A DNA stretch of 64,000 nt. It comes from Streptomyces poonensis (lineage in GTDB: Bacteria; Actinomycetota; Actinomycetes; Streptomycetales; Streptomycetaceae). Both the position numbers and the translations under genes were made by a program. The stretch spans positions 533,384 to 597,383 of the forward strand of contig NZ_BMVW01000003.1 of NCBI RefSeq assembly GCF_014650915.1, read 5' to 3'. The notes beneath the pieces were generated by a model that was not told the DNA's origin, searched no databases, and saw only the letters and a list, made by a program, of their open reading frames with translations. This document shows, piece after piece, positions 27,481-36,124 of this stretch. Position 1 is the stretch's first letter. The number at the start of each line of letters is the position of its first letter.

Positions 27481-30096
27481 CTACTTCACCTCCACGACGC
27501 CGTGGGCGCCGGCTTCCGCGTGGCGCATGGAGTGGTCGACGAAGGAGTAGTGGCCGGCCTCCGGGAACGTCGTCTCGACGAATCCCCCCTGGGCCGTGGC
27601 CAGATCGAGCACCTGCGCACCCCCTGCCCCACCGCGTTTCAGCAGATGGGCGCCCTCCTTGTAGACGGTGTCGAAGACCGTGCCGACGACGTGGAAGGCG
27701 ACCCCGTCGTTGGGCCCGGCGGCGACCACCCAGAAGCGGGCCCGCTCCCCGGCGCGCACGGTCAGCGGGGCCTTGGCGTACTGGGCGGCGACGCCGTTGA
27801 ACGCCCACGCGTCCGGGGTGTTCCGGCGCATCTTGGCGACCTGGGCCGTACTGCCGGGAGTGCCGAGGTACAGCTCGGAGGCGACCAGTACGTACTCGTG
27901 GTCCACCTCGGGGAGGTCCGGCGGGTCGATGACGACGGCCCCGTACATGCCGTTCCCGATGTGCTGGAGCATGGGCGCGGTGCTGCAGTGGTACAGCCAG
28001 GCCCCGGCCTTCTCGGCGCGGAAGCGGTAGGTGAGGCGCTCACCGGGCTGGAGGGTGCGCATGGGCCGGTCCGGGGCGAGGGACCCGGCGTGGAAGTCGA
28101 TGCCGTGGCCCATGCTGTCGTCGTCGTTGACGAGGGTCACTTCCAGGACGTCGCCGACCTTGGCACGCAGGGTCGGGCCCGGGGCGGTGCCGCCGAAGGT
28201 CCACATGCGCTGCCGCACACCCGGGGCGACCTCAATGTCGGTGGTGGCGGCGCGCAGCGTGACCTTGTGGACCGTACCGCCGGGGGCCGGGGCCAGGCCG
28301 GCCGTGCGGGGCCGCCACCCGCTGGAGAAGTCGCCGGAGAGGTCCGGGCTGCCGGTGCCGTCCGCGAGGGAGTCCCGTCCGTCGTGTCCCCCGGTGTGCT
28401 CGCTCGCGCTGTCCTCGACGACGATGTCCAGGGTCATGCCGGCCGCGCGGTGTCCGGGCAGCGTGCACCACGCCTGCCGGTCCTCGGTGATCCGGCCGAC
28501 GTCGAGGGTGTGGGACCGGCCGCGGGCCAGCAGCGGGGTGGCGGGTCCGTCGTCGACCCGGAGGTCATGGCGCTGGGCGTCCTCGTTGGTGACCTGGAGC
28601 CGCAGGACGGTGCCCGCGGCGACCTCGATCCGGCTCGGCCGGACGCGCATGCCGGCCAGGGTGACGTCGACGGTGCGGGTGATGGTGCCGGCACTGGCAC
28701 TGGCACCCGCGCTGGTACCGGAACCGCCGGCGACGGCCGGATCGCCCGTGTCGCCGCCGCTGTTCGCGACCAGCACGGCCAGTACGGTCAGCAGGGTTCC
28801 GGCGGCCGTGCCGAGCGGGAGCGGCCACCTGGAGGGGCGTTCCTCTCCGGCGCCGCGGCCGCCGCGGACGAGCACGGAGACGGCCTGGGCGAGGAAGGCC
28901 GCCCCGGACAGCGCGGTCAGTGCCGTGCCCGCCGTACCGCCGGGACCGGACAGCGGCAGGAGCCCGACGCCGAGGTTGAGGGCGACCAGCCGGACGGGCC
29001 ACCACCGCTCCAGCACCGCCCGCAGCGCGGCCCGTTCCTCCGGGCCCCGGGCGAGGACGACCGGCAGCAGATAGGTCAGGGCGCCGATCAGGACCTGGGC
29101 GACGAAGCCGACGAGCAGCACCGGGACCAGGGACCCGGCGGCGTCCTGCGCCTCGGCGAGCGGTCCGGTGACCAGGGCGCCCAGGTCCACCGTCACTCCG
29201 GCGAGCAGCCAGCCGGCGGCCGCGCCCAGCGACCAGGCGGCCGCGGCCGAGACCGGGCGGCGCCCACGCACCGTACGGGCGAACAGGCGCGCCGCGACGG
29301 CCACCCCGAGCAGATACGCGGCGACCCCGGCCACGGCCGGCCACCGCCGTCCGGCGGCCAGGGCGGCGACCGCGGTCAGCAGGCCGCCCCCGGTGAGGGC
29401 CAGCACCCGGGGCGCCACCTTCGTGGTGTGCTCCCTCATCCGCACGCCCAGCACGGTCGGCCACAGCATGAACAACGTGCCCAGCACCGGCAGTCCGATC
29501 CAGCCGAGCAGCGTCACATGGACGTGGGCCAGCCGCACGCCCGCGTACCCGCCGGTTCCGGCCCGGCCGGTGGCGAGCAGCCAGCCCAGCACCGCACCCA
29601 CGACGAGCGCCGCCGCGGCGGCCCGGTAGTAGCCGACGACCGGGGCGAGCCGTCCCCCGAGCGCGCCCCGGCCCATGCGGGCCAGCACCACCCAGTGGGC
29701 CGCCACCGCCGCGACCAGCAGGGCGCACCCGGCGCCGGTCAGCGCCGGCCGGTCCGCCCAGACACCGATGAGCACCCCGGCCACGGCGAGGTTCACCCCG
29801 GCGAGCCGGGCGTCGCTCCACCGCTCGTCCGGCACCCGGGCGTGCAGCAGGGCGACCGCGAAGTGCTCGCTCCAGACCACGATCGCCGTCGTGGCGGCAC
29901 CCAGCAGGAACAGGTGGATCGCCAGCCAGCGCGCCACCGGCAGGGACTGCTGCCCGGTTGCCGCCGTCAGCGCCAGCCCGGCCCACATCACGATGACGAC
30001 GTGGGCGCGCAGATGACGCCGCTTCAGCCCCGACGCCCGGAACCTGCTCGGGAACCGGCCACCGCCGAGCGCGGGGCCGTCGTGCCGGCTGGTCAT
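27481..30096 (-). CDS. nirK: Copper nitrite reductase fused to a polytopic membrane domain and an extra cupredoxin
   Basis: Predicted to reduce nitrite to nitric oxide at the outer face of the membrane. 871 residues in three parts. Residues 1-445 have about 12 transmembrane helices, including LAHVHVTLLGWIGLPVLGTLFMLWP with paired His (H191, H193). Residues 475-562 are a cupredoxin with a complete type 1 copper set H510, C544, H549, M554. Residues 610-871 are two-domain NirK: H664, Asp667 and H669 in GHGIDFH, H703 and C704 in LYHCS, H712, M717, H802 in AFHVVGT, and H855 in FVDHSM. Both catalytic residues (Asp98 and His255 equivalents) are retained. The start overlaps the radical SAM stop by 4 bp, and CopD follows directly. 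Confidence 0.9.
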   Translation of the reverse strand: MTSRHDGPALGGGRFPSRFRASGLKRRHLRAHVVIVMWAGLALTAATGQQSLPVARWLAIHLFLLGAATTAIVVWSEHFAVALLHARVPDERWSDARLAGVNLAVAGVLIGVWADRPALTGAGCALLVAAVAAHWVVLARMGRGALGGRLAPVVGYYRAAAAALVVGAVLGWLLATGRAGTGGYAGVRLAHVHVTLLGWIGLPVLGTLFMLWPTVLGVRMREHTTKVAPRVLALTGGGLLTAVAALAAGRRWPAVAGVAAYLLGVAVAARLFARTVRGRRPVSAAAAWSLGAAAGWLLAGVTVDLGALVTGPLAEAQDAAGSLVPVLLVGFVAQVLIGALTYLLPVVLARGPEERAALRAVLERWWPVRLVALNLGVGLLPLSGPGGTAGTALTALSGAAFLAQAVSVLVRGGRGAGEERPSRWPLPLGTAAGTLLTVLAVLVANSGGDTGDPAVAGGSGTSAGASASAGTITRTVDVTLAGMRVRPSRIEVAAGTVLRLQVTNEDAQRHDLRVDDGPATPLLARGRSHTLDVGRITEDRQAWCTLPGHRAAGMTLDIVVEDSASEHTGGHDGRDSLADGTGSPDLSGDFSSGWRPRTAGLAPAPGGTVHKVTLRAATTDIEVAPGVRQRMWTFGGTAPGPTLRAKVGDVLEVTLVNDDDSMGHGIDFHAGSLAPDRPMRTLQPGERLTYRFRAEKAGAWLYHCSTAPMLQHIGNGMYGAVVIDPPDLPEVDHEYVLVASELYLGTPGSTAQVAKMRRNTPDAWAFNGVAAQYAKAPLTVRAGERARFWVVAAGPNDGVAFHVVGTVFDTVYKEGAHLLKRGGAGGAQVLDLATAQGGFVETTFPEAGHYSFVDHSMRHAEAGAHGVVEVK

Positions 30097-31337
30097 GCTC
30101 TCGCTGCTCCTCGGCGCCCCGACGGGCGGCTGTCTCGCTGTCCGTGATCCGCCAGCAGGGCCGCGAGTTCACGTCGGTGGGGGAAGGAACCGGGACGGTA
30201 CCCGCACCACGGCTCCTCGGCGTACGGGTCGCCGGTGACGCCGTACGCCCGGGACCGGGAGCCGCCGCAGACGGTACGGAACTCGCACCGCCCGCACCGG
30301 CCGCCCAGCCGGTCGGGGTCCCGCAGGCCGGTGAACAGCTCCGACGTCCGGTAGATCTCCGTCAGCGGCGTCGTGCGCACACTGCCCGCGCCCAGCGGCA
30401 GGAACCCGCTGGGGTGCACGGTGCCGGTGTGCGACACGAAGGCGAACCCGCGTCCCGCGTTCACGTCCAGCGGCGGCCGGCGGGCCCGGCGGGCCGCGGA
30501 CAGCAGACCCAACTCGGCTGCGCGGTCCCGCAGCTGGCGGTACAGACGGCCGAGGCCCAGCACCTTGACGTGGTCCTCGCCCGCGTCCGCCAGCACCTTG
30601 CGCTGGAGCGCGACCCGGCGGAAGTGGTGCGCCTCGGTGGTCTTCGCGGGCACGGCCATGCCGATGTCGTGGACGAAGTTCAGGACGTCCTCCGCCTCGG
30701 CCCGGCTGAGCACGCCGAGTTGCCTGCCGCGGCCGGTGGGCACCAGGAAGAAGGCGCTCCACAGCATCGCCCCGTGATCGCGCACCATACGGACGACGTC
30801 CGGCAGGTCGTGCAGGTTGTGCCGGGCCACGGTGGTGTTGATCTGCACTTTCATACCCAGCGCACGGGCCGCGTCCCAGGCGTCGAGCGTCCAGCGGAAC
30901 ACGCCGGACACCCCGCGGAACCCGTCGTGCAGGGCGGCGGTGGAGCCGTCCAGGCTCAGCGACAGCCCGACCGCGCCCGCCGCGTGCACGGCCCGCAGCC
31001 GGTCCGGGGTCAGGGTCGGGGTGCCCGAGGGGGAGACGGCGACGCGGACGCCCGCCGCCTCACCGTGGGCGATCAGTTCCAGCAGGTCGGGGCGTTGGAA
31101 GGGGTCGCCGCCGGTGATGACGAAGAGCGGCGCGGGCTGCCCGAAGGCGGCCACCTGGTGCATCAGGTCCTTGGCCGCCGTCGTGTCCAGCTCGCGCGGA
31201 TCACGGCCGGGCACGGCCTCGGCGCGGCAGTGCAGACAGGCCAGCGGGCAGGCCCGGGTGGACTCCCAGATCACGATGAACGGCTTGTCCGCCACGTCCT
31301 GGTGCTGTCGGCGCACCACTCGGGCCGCGCTCACCAC
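30093..31337 (-). CDS. Radical SAM/SPASM protein (TIGR04053-like)
   Basis: 414 residues. The SAM-binding 4Fe-4S motif is CPLACLHC (CxxxCxxC, residues 30-37), followed by ITGGDPFQRPDLL. The C-terminal SPASM cysteines are CGRCEFRTVCGGSRSRAYG and EPWCGY. The protein resembles enzymes that tailor haem or ribosomal peptides, and a role in maturation of a redox cofactor for the adjacent nirK is possible; no precursor peptide is obvious. GTG 31337 lacks a strong ribosome site, so the start is moderately uncertain. Its ATGA overlap with nirK implies coupled translation. Confidence 0.85.
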   Translation of the reverse strand: MVSAARVVRRQHQDVADKPFIVIWESTRACPLACLHCRAEAVPGRDPRELDTTAAKDLMHQVAAFGQPAPLFVITGGDPFQRPDLLELIAHGEAAGVRVAVSPSGTPTLTPDRLRAVHAAGAVGLSLSLDGSTAALHDGFRGVSGVFRWTLDAWDAARALGMKVQINTTVARHNLHDLPDVVRMVRDHGAMLWSAFFLVPTGRGRQLGVLSRAEAEDVLNFVHDIGMAVPAKTTEAHHFRRVALQRKVLADAGEDHVKVLGLGRLYRQLRDRAAELGLLSAARRARRPPLDVNAGRGFAFVSHTGTVHPSGFLPLGAGSVRTTPLTEIYRTSELFTGLRDPDRLGGRCGRCEFRTVCGGSRSRAYGVTGDPYAEEPWCGYRPGSFPHRRELAALLADHGQRDSRPSGRRGAARA

Positions 31338-31565
31338 GAAGTCACCGCCACCCGCGCCGGACAGTCGCGCCGCGTGCGTCCGGCCGCCCGTGCGTCAGGG
31401 CAGACGTGAGGGGCGGCCGGACGGTGACCGGACCGGGCCGCACGGCGCACCGCCCTGGTCCCGGGACGGCGGGATGGACCGGGCGGGCGCCCGTTGCGGT
31501 CGTACACCTTCGGTACCTCCGGTTCGGTCGTCTTCAGCATGCGGTGCCGCGCGAGGCCGGCGCTT

Positions 31566-31601
31566 CGGCCGACAGTCCCTCGCGGGTGGGCCGAGGGTCC
31601 C
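31566..31601. promoter_or_regulatory. Two DevR/OsdR-like boxes upstream of the radical SAM-nirK-copD operon
   Basis: CGGCCGACAGTCCC (31566-31579) and GGGCCGAGGGTCCC (31588-31601) are 22 bp apart, about two helical turns. They are the main recognisable content of the 292-bp gap 31338-31629 and lie about 230-265 bp upstream of the operon's first start codon. Confidence 0.55.
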
Positions 31602-31629
31602 TCTGTGCGCGGCACCGCGCTTCCCGCGC

Positions 31630-32130
31630 TCAGGGCCGCCCCGTGTCCGTCCCCAGAGCCCCGCCGGTGGCCACGAGGGCCGCTCCCAGCCCGGTCAGCA
31701 CGGCGCCCAGCCCCGTGACCAGCGTGGTGAGCTCCCATGCCTGGTAGGCGGAGAGCAGCGAGCCGCGCAGGGTCTCCCCCATGAAGGCGGTCTGGCGGAG
31801 CTGGGCGAGCTTCTCGTCGTCGTTGTCCGCGGCGTGCAGTTCGTCGGTGATCTCGGCGTAGGTGCGGCCACCGGTGGTCTTGGCCAGGTGGTCCTTGATG
31901 AGTTCGGCGTACGCCCGGGCCTGCGGGCCGGTCTCCACCGTCCGCCCCGCGAACGGAGCCAGCTCGACGGGCAGCCCGCCGTCCGGGAACGTGATCCGCT
32001 GGGCGGCCAGTTCGGTACGGATCTCCTTCCGTCCGCCGCGGCCGCGCAGCAGCATGACGGGACCGGCGGCGAGCAGCGCCGCGCCGACCGTTCCCACCAG
32101 CGCGCCGGTCCGTCGGTGCGCACCACTCAT
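31630..32130 (-). CDS. Conserved membrane protein of unknown function
   Basis: 166 residues: a hydrophobic N-terminal helix (ALVGTVGAALLAAGPVMLL), a soluble middle (GPQARAYAELIKDHLAKTTGGRTYAEITDEL), and two closing hydrophobic stretches (ELTTLVTGLGAVLTGLGAALVATGGAL). AGAGGG precedes ATG 32130. It is divergent from narG across the gap that holds two DevR-like boxes, so shared hypoxic control is likely. No family recognised. Confidence 0.65.
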   Translation of the reverse strand: MSGAHRRTGALVGTVGAALLAAGPVMLLRGRGGRKEIRTELAAQRITFPDGGLPVELAPFAGRTVETGPQARAYAELIKDHLAKTTGGRTYAEITDELHAADNDDEKLAQLRQTAFMGETLRGSLLSAYQAWELTTLVTGLGAVLTGLGAALVATGGALGTDTGRP

Positions 32131-32320
32131 GACATGCCCTCTTTCTGCCACTCACCTCTGCTGGAACCGGTCCGGAGGAGCACACCGCGCCCGCCACCGC
32201 TGCTGCCACCGCACACGAGAAGACGAGAATGCGCGGCCGAACGCGACGGTCCGGCGGTCCGCGGCCGCCCGCCCCGGCCGGTCACGGACCAGCATCTCCG
32301 CCTGACGGGTGCCGGCACCT

Positions 32321-32376
32321 GGGCCGTACGGTCCTGGATCGGGCCGGAGAGCCGCCCGGGAAGGGACCTTCGGCCC
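32321..32376. promoter_or_regulatory. Two DevR/OsdR-like boxes in the narG promoter
   Basis: GGGCCGTACGGTCC (32321-32334) and GGGACCTTCGGCCC (32363-32376) are 42 bp apart, four helical turns. If narG is leaderless with transcription starting at 32413-32414, the proximal box is centred near -44, overlapping the -35 region as at class II DosR promoters, and the distal one near -86. They also lie upstream of the divergent gene at 31630. Confidence 0.65.
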
Positions 32377-32400
32377 CGGGTTCCGCACGGCGCCGCCACC

Positions 32401-32406
32401 TAGCGT
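32401..32406 (+). promoter_or_regulatory. Leaderless -10 box (TAGCGT) for narG
   Basis: TAGCGT is followed by 7 nt and ATG 32414. No Shine-Dalgarno sequence is present. The absence of a good -35 and the box centred near -44 fit an activator-dependent promoter. Confidence 0.5.
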
Positions 32407-32413
32407 CTGGACC

Positions 32414-35400
32414 ATGGAGAACGACCAGAACGCTCGACGGGGACAGTCGCGCGTCGCCCCCGCCCGGAACTGGCCGCTGGCCGGCCGCCGGCTGCTGAGC
32501 CGCACCGAGGTGTCGGCCGACGGACGCGCGGTGTTCGGTGAGAACGACGGCAAGTGGGAGGGCTTCTACCGGGAGCGCTGGGCCCACGACAAGGTGGTGC
32601 GCTCCACCCACGGCGTGAACTGCACCGGGTCCTGCTCGTGGATGGTGTACGTCAAGGACGGCATCATCACCTGGGAGCATCAGGCCACCGACTACCCGTC
32701 CATCGGCGCGGACTGCCCCGAGTACGAGCCGCGCGGCTGCCCGCGCGGGGCGTCGTTCTCCTGGTACACCTACTCCCCCAGCCGGGTCCGCTACCCGTAC
32801 GTACGCGGTGCGCTGCTGAAGCTGTGGCGCGAGGCGCGGCGCCGGCTCGGTGACCCGGTGGCGGCCTGGGCCGAGATCACCGGCGACCCGGCGAAGGCCC
32901 GCGCCTACAAGCGGGCGCGCGGCAAGGGCGGACTGGTCCGCGCGGACTGGGACGAGGTGGCCGAGCTGGTCGCCGCCGCCCACGTCCACACCGTCAAGGC
33001 GTACGGCCCGGACCGGGTGGCGGGCTTCTCGCCGATCCCGGCGATGTCGATGGCGTCGTTCGCGGCCGGGGCGCGCTTCATGTCACTGATCGGCGGCACG
33101 CTGCTGTCGTTCTACGACTGGTACGCCGACCTGCCGATCGCCTCCCCGCAGGTGTTCGGCGACCAGACCGACGTCCCGGAGGCGGCGGACTGGTGGAACG
33201 CCGGCTATCTGGTGATGTGGGGCTCCAACATCCCGGTCACCCGCACCCCTGACGCCCACTTCCTCACCGAGACCCGCTACAACGGCACCAAGGTCGTCGC
33301 GGTCAGCCCCGACTACGCCGACAACGTGAAGTTCGCCGACGAGTGGCTGGCCCCGCATCCCGGCACGGACGGGGCGCTGGCGATGGCCATGGGCCATGTG
33401 ATCCTGCGCGAGTTCCTCGTCGACCGGGAGGTGCCGTACTTCCGTAAGTACCTCCGTGCATTCACCGACGCGCCGTTCCTGGTGGCGCTGCGCGAGCGCG
33501 ACGGGGGCGGCGGTCTGGTCCCGGACGGGTTCCTGACCGCCGCCGACCTCGGACACGACACGGAACACGCCGGATCCAAGACGGTCCTCCTCGACGCGGC
33601 CACCGGCGAACCGGTCGTGCCGAACGGCTCCCTCGGCTTCCGCTGGGGGGAGGCCGAGCCGGGCCGCTGGAACCTCGACCTGGGCGACGTCGTCCCGGAG
33701 CTGAGCCTCATCGACCGCGCCGAGCGCACGGCCGAGATCGCGCTCCCCCGCTTCGACGAGGGCGCCACCGAGGGCGGCTCGGTCATGGTGCGGGGCGTAC
33801 CGGTGCGCCGTATCGGCGGACGCCTGGTCACCACGGTCTTCGATCTGATGCTGGCCCAGTACGGCGTGGCCCGCCCCGGCCTCCCGGGCAGCTGGCCGTC
33901 CTCGTACGACGACGCGACCGAGCCGTACACCCCGGCCTGGCAGGAGACGATCACTTCCGTACCGGCCGAGCAGGCGGCCCGCATCGCCCGCGAGTTCGCC
34001 CGCAACGCCGAGCGCACCAACGGCCGCTCGATGATCGCGATGGGCGCGGGCACCAACCACTGGTTCCACTCCGACACCATCTACCGGGCCTTCCTGGCGC
34101 TGGTGACCATGACCGGCTGCCAGGGCGTCAACGGCGGCGGCTGGGCCCACTACGTCGGCCAGGAGAAGATCCGTCCCCTCACCGGGCTCCAGCACCTCGC
34201 GTTCGCCTTCGACTGGCAGCGCCCGACCCGGCACATGGCGGGCACCTCGTACTGGTACCTGAACACCGACCAGTGGCGGTACGAGGCGTTCGGCCCCGAG
34301 GAGCTCGCCTCGCCGCTCGGTGCGGGCCGCTTCGCGGGCAAGGGGTTCGCGGACTGCCTGGCGCAGGCGGTACGGCTGGGCTGGACGCCCGGTCACCCCG
34401 GCTTCGACCGCAACCCGCTGGACCTGACCGACGAGGCCGCCGCGGCCGGCCGTCCCGTCGCCGAGCACATCGTGGACGAGCTGAAGGAGGGGCGGCTGCG
34501 GTTCGCCGTCGAGGACCCCGACGACCCGGCCAACTTCCCCCGCGTACTGACCGTCTGGCGGGCCAACCTCCTCGGCTCCTCCGGCAAGGGCAACGAGTAC
34601 TTCCTGCGCCATCTGCTCGGCACCGACGCCGCCGTCCGCTCCGACGAGACCCCGCCCGAGCACCGCCCCGAGGACGTGGTGTGGCGGGACGAGGCCCCCG
34701 AGGGCAAGCTCGACCTGCTGGTCGCCATGGACTTCCGGATGACGTCGACCGGCCTGCTCGCCGACGTCGTCCTCCCGGCCGCCACCTGGTACGAGAAGGA
34801 CGACCTGTCCAGCACGGACATGCACCCCTTCGTGCACGCCTTCACCCCGGCCATCGCCCCGCCCTGGCAGGCCCGCACCGACCACGACACCTTCCTGACC
34901 ATCGCCGACCGGTTCAGCGAGCTCGCCGCGACCCACCTGGGCACCCGTACCGACGTCCTCCCGGTGCCGCTCCTGCACGACACCCCCGACGAACTCGCCC
35001 AGCCCGGCGGGGTCGTACGGGACTGGAAGGCCGGCGAATGCGAACCGATCCCCGGCCGCACCATGCCGAAGCTGGTCGTCGTCGAACGGGACTACGCCGC
35101 CGTGGCGGAGAAGATGCGCGCGGTCGGCCCGCTGCTCGACAGCCTCGGCACCACCACCAAGGGCATCACCGTCCACCCGGGCCGGGAGCTCGACGAGCTG
35201 CGGCGGCGTAACGGCACCGTACGCGACGGGATTGCCGCCGGACGCCCCTCCATCGCCACCGCGTCCGACATGTGTGAGGCGATCCTCGCGCTCTCCGGCA
35301 CCACCAACGGCCGCCTGGCCACCGAGGGCTTCCGCGAACTGGAGCGGCAGACGGGCAGCGAGGGCCTGGTGGACCTGGCCGCCGAGCGCGAGGCGGAGCG

Positions 35401-36124
35401 CATCACCTTCGCCGACACCCGCACCCAGCCCCGCGCCGTCATGACCTCCTACGAGTGGTCGGGCAGCGAGACGGGCGGCCGCCGCTACTCTCCGTTCGTC
35501 ATCAACGTCGAGCACCTCAAGCCCTGGCACACCCTCACCGGCCGCCAGCACTTCTTCGTCCAGCACGACTGGATGGCCGAACTGGGCGAGCAACTCCCGG
35601 TCTACCGGCCGCCGTTGAACGCCGTACGGCACTACGGGGACGAGCACCTGCACGAGGACGGCCGGGCCGAGGTCACCGTCCGCTACCTCACCCCGCACTC
35701 CAAGTGGTCCATCCACTCCGAGTACCAGGACAACGCGTACATGCTCGCGCTCTCCCGCGGCGGCCCGGTGATCTGGATGTCCACCACCGACGCCGAGAAG
35801 ATCGGCGTCAGGGACAACGAGTGGATCGAGGCGTACAACCGCAACGGCGTCGTCGCCGCCCGCGCCGTGGTCACCCACCGCATGCCCGCGGGCACCGTGT
35901 ACATGTACCACGCCAAGGACCGCACGGTGAACGTCCCGAAGACCGAGGTCAGCGGCCGGCGCGGCGGTATGCACAACTCACTCACGAGGCTGCTGCTCAA
36001 ACCGACCCACCTCGCGGGCGGCTACGCCCAGTTCACCTACGCCTTCAACTACTACGGCCCGACCGGCAACCAGCGCGACGAGGTCACCGTCATCCGCCGC
36101 CGCGCCCAGGAGGTGGACTACTGA
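32414..36124 (+). CDS. narG: Respiratory nitrate reductase alpha subunit
   Basis: Molybdenum bis-MGD catalytic subunit that reduces nitrate to nitrite on the cytoplasmic face of the membrane. 1236 residues, the normal length. The FS0 cluster ligands follow His-x3-Cys-x3-Cys-x34-Cys: H66, C70, C74, C109 (THGVNCTGSCSWMVYVK and RGCPRG). No twin-Arg signal is seen. Later motifs include IPVTRTPDAHFLTETRYNGTK and NVPKTEVSGRRGGMHNS near the C-terminus. First gene of narGHJI, in which each of the following starts overlaps the previous stop. Confidence 0.98.
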   Translation: MENDQNARRGQSRVAPARNWPLAGRRLLSRTEVSADGRAVFGENDGKWEGFYRERWAHDKVVRSTHGVNCTGSCSWMVYVKDGIITWEHQATDYPSIGADCPEYEPRGCPRGASFSWYTYSPSRVRYPYVRGALLKLWREARRRLGDPVAAWAEITGDPAKARAYKRARGKGGLVRADWDEVAELVAAAHVHTVKAYGPDRVAGFSPIPAMSMASFAAGARFMSLIGGTLLSFYDWYADLPIASPQVFGDQTDVPEAADWWNAGYLVMWGSNIPVTRTPDAHFLTETRYNGTKVVAVSPDYADNVKFADEWLAPHPGTDGALAMAMGHVILREFLVDREVPYFRKYLRAFTDAPFLVALRERDGGGGLVPDGFLTAADLGHDTEHAGSKTVLLDAATGEPVVPNGSLGFRWGEAEPGRWNLDLGDVVPELSLIDRAERTAEIALPRFDEGATEGGSVMVRGVPVRRIGGRLVTTVFDLMLAQYGVARPGLPGSWPSSYDDATEPYTPAWQETITSVPAEQAARIAREFARNAERTNGRSMIAMGAGTNHWFHSDTIYRAFLALVTMTGCQGVNGGGWAHYVGQEKIRPLTGLQHLAFAFDWQRPTRHMAGTSYWYLNTDQWRYEAFGPEELASPLGAGRFAGKGFADCLAQAVRLGWTPGHPGFDRNPLDLTDEAAAAGRPVAEHIVDELKEGRLRFAVEDPDDPANFPRVLTVWRANLLGSSGKGNEYFLRHLLGTDAAVRSDETPPEHRPEDVVWRDEAPEGKLDLLVAMDFRMTSTGLLADVVLPAATWYEKDDLSSTDMHPFVHAFTPAIAPPWQARTDHDTFLTIADRFSELAATHLGTRTDVLPVPLLHDTPDELAQPGGVVRDWKAGECEPIPGRTMPKLVVVERDYAAVAEKMRAVGPLLDSLGTTTKGITVHPGRELDELRRRNGTVRDGIAAGRPSIATASDMCEAILALSGTTNGRLATEGFRELERQTGSEGLVDLAAEREAERITFADTRTQPRAVMTSYEWSGSETGGRRYSPFVINVEHLKPWHTLTGRQHFFVQHDWMAELGEQLPVYRPPLNAVRHYGDEHLHEDGRAEVTVRYLTPHSKWSIHSEYQDNAYMLALSRGGPVIWMSTTDAEKIGVRDNEWIEAYNRNGVVAARAVVTHRMPAGTVYMYHAKDRTVNVPKTEVSGRRGGMHNSLTRLLLKPTHLAGGYAQFTYAFNYYGPTGNQRDEVTVIRRRAQEVDY

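Noticed and set aside
26815..30147. An 1110-codon plus-strand frame opposite the nitroreductase, copD and nirK
   Set aside because: Composition is Gly/Arg/Gln-rich and lacks motifs, while the minus strand carries complete copper ligand sets; it is a shadow frame.
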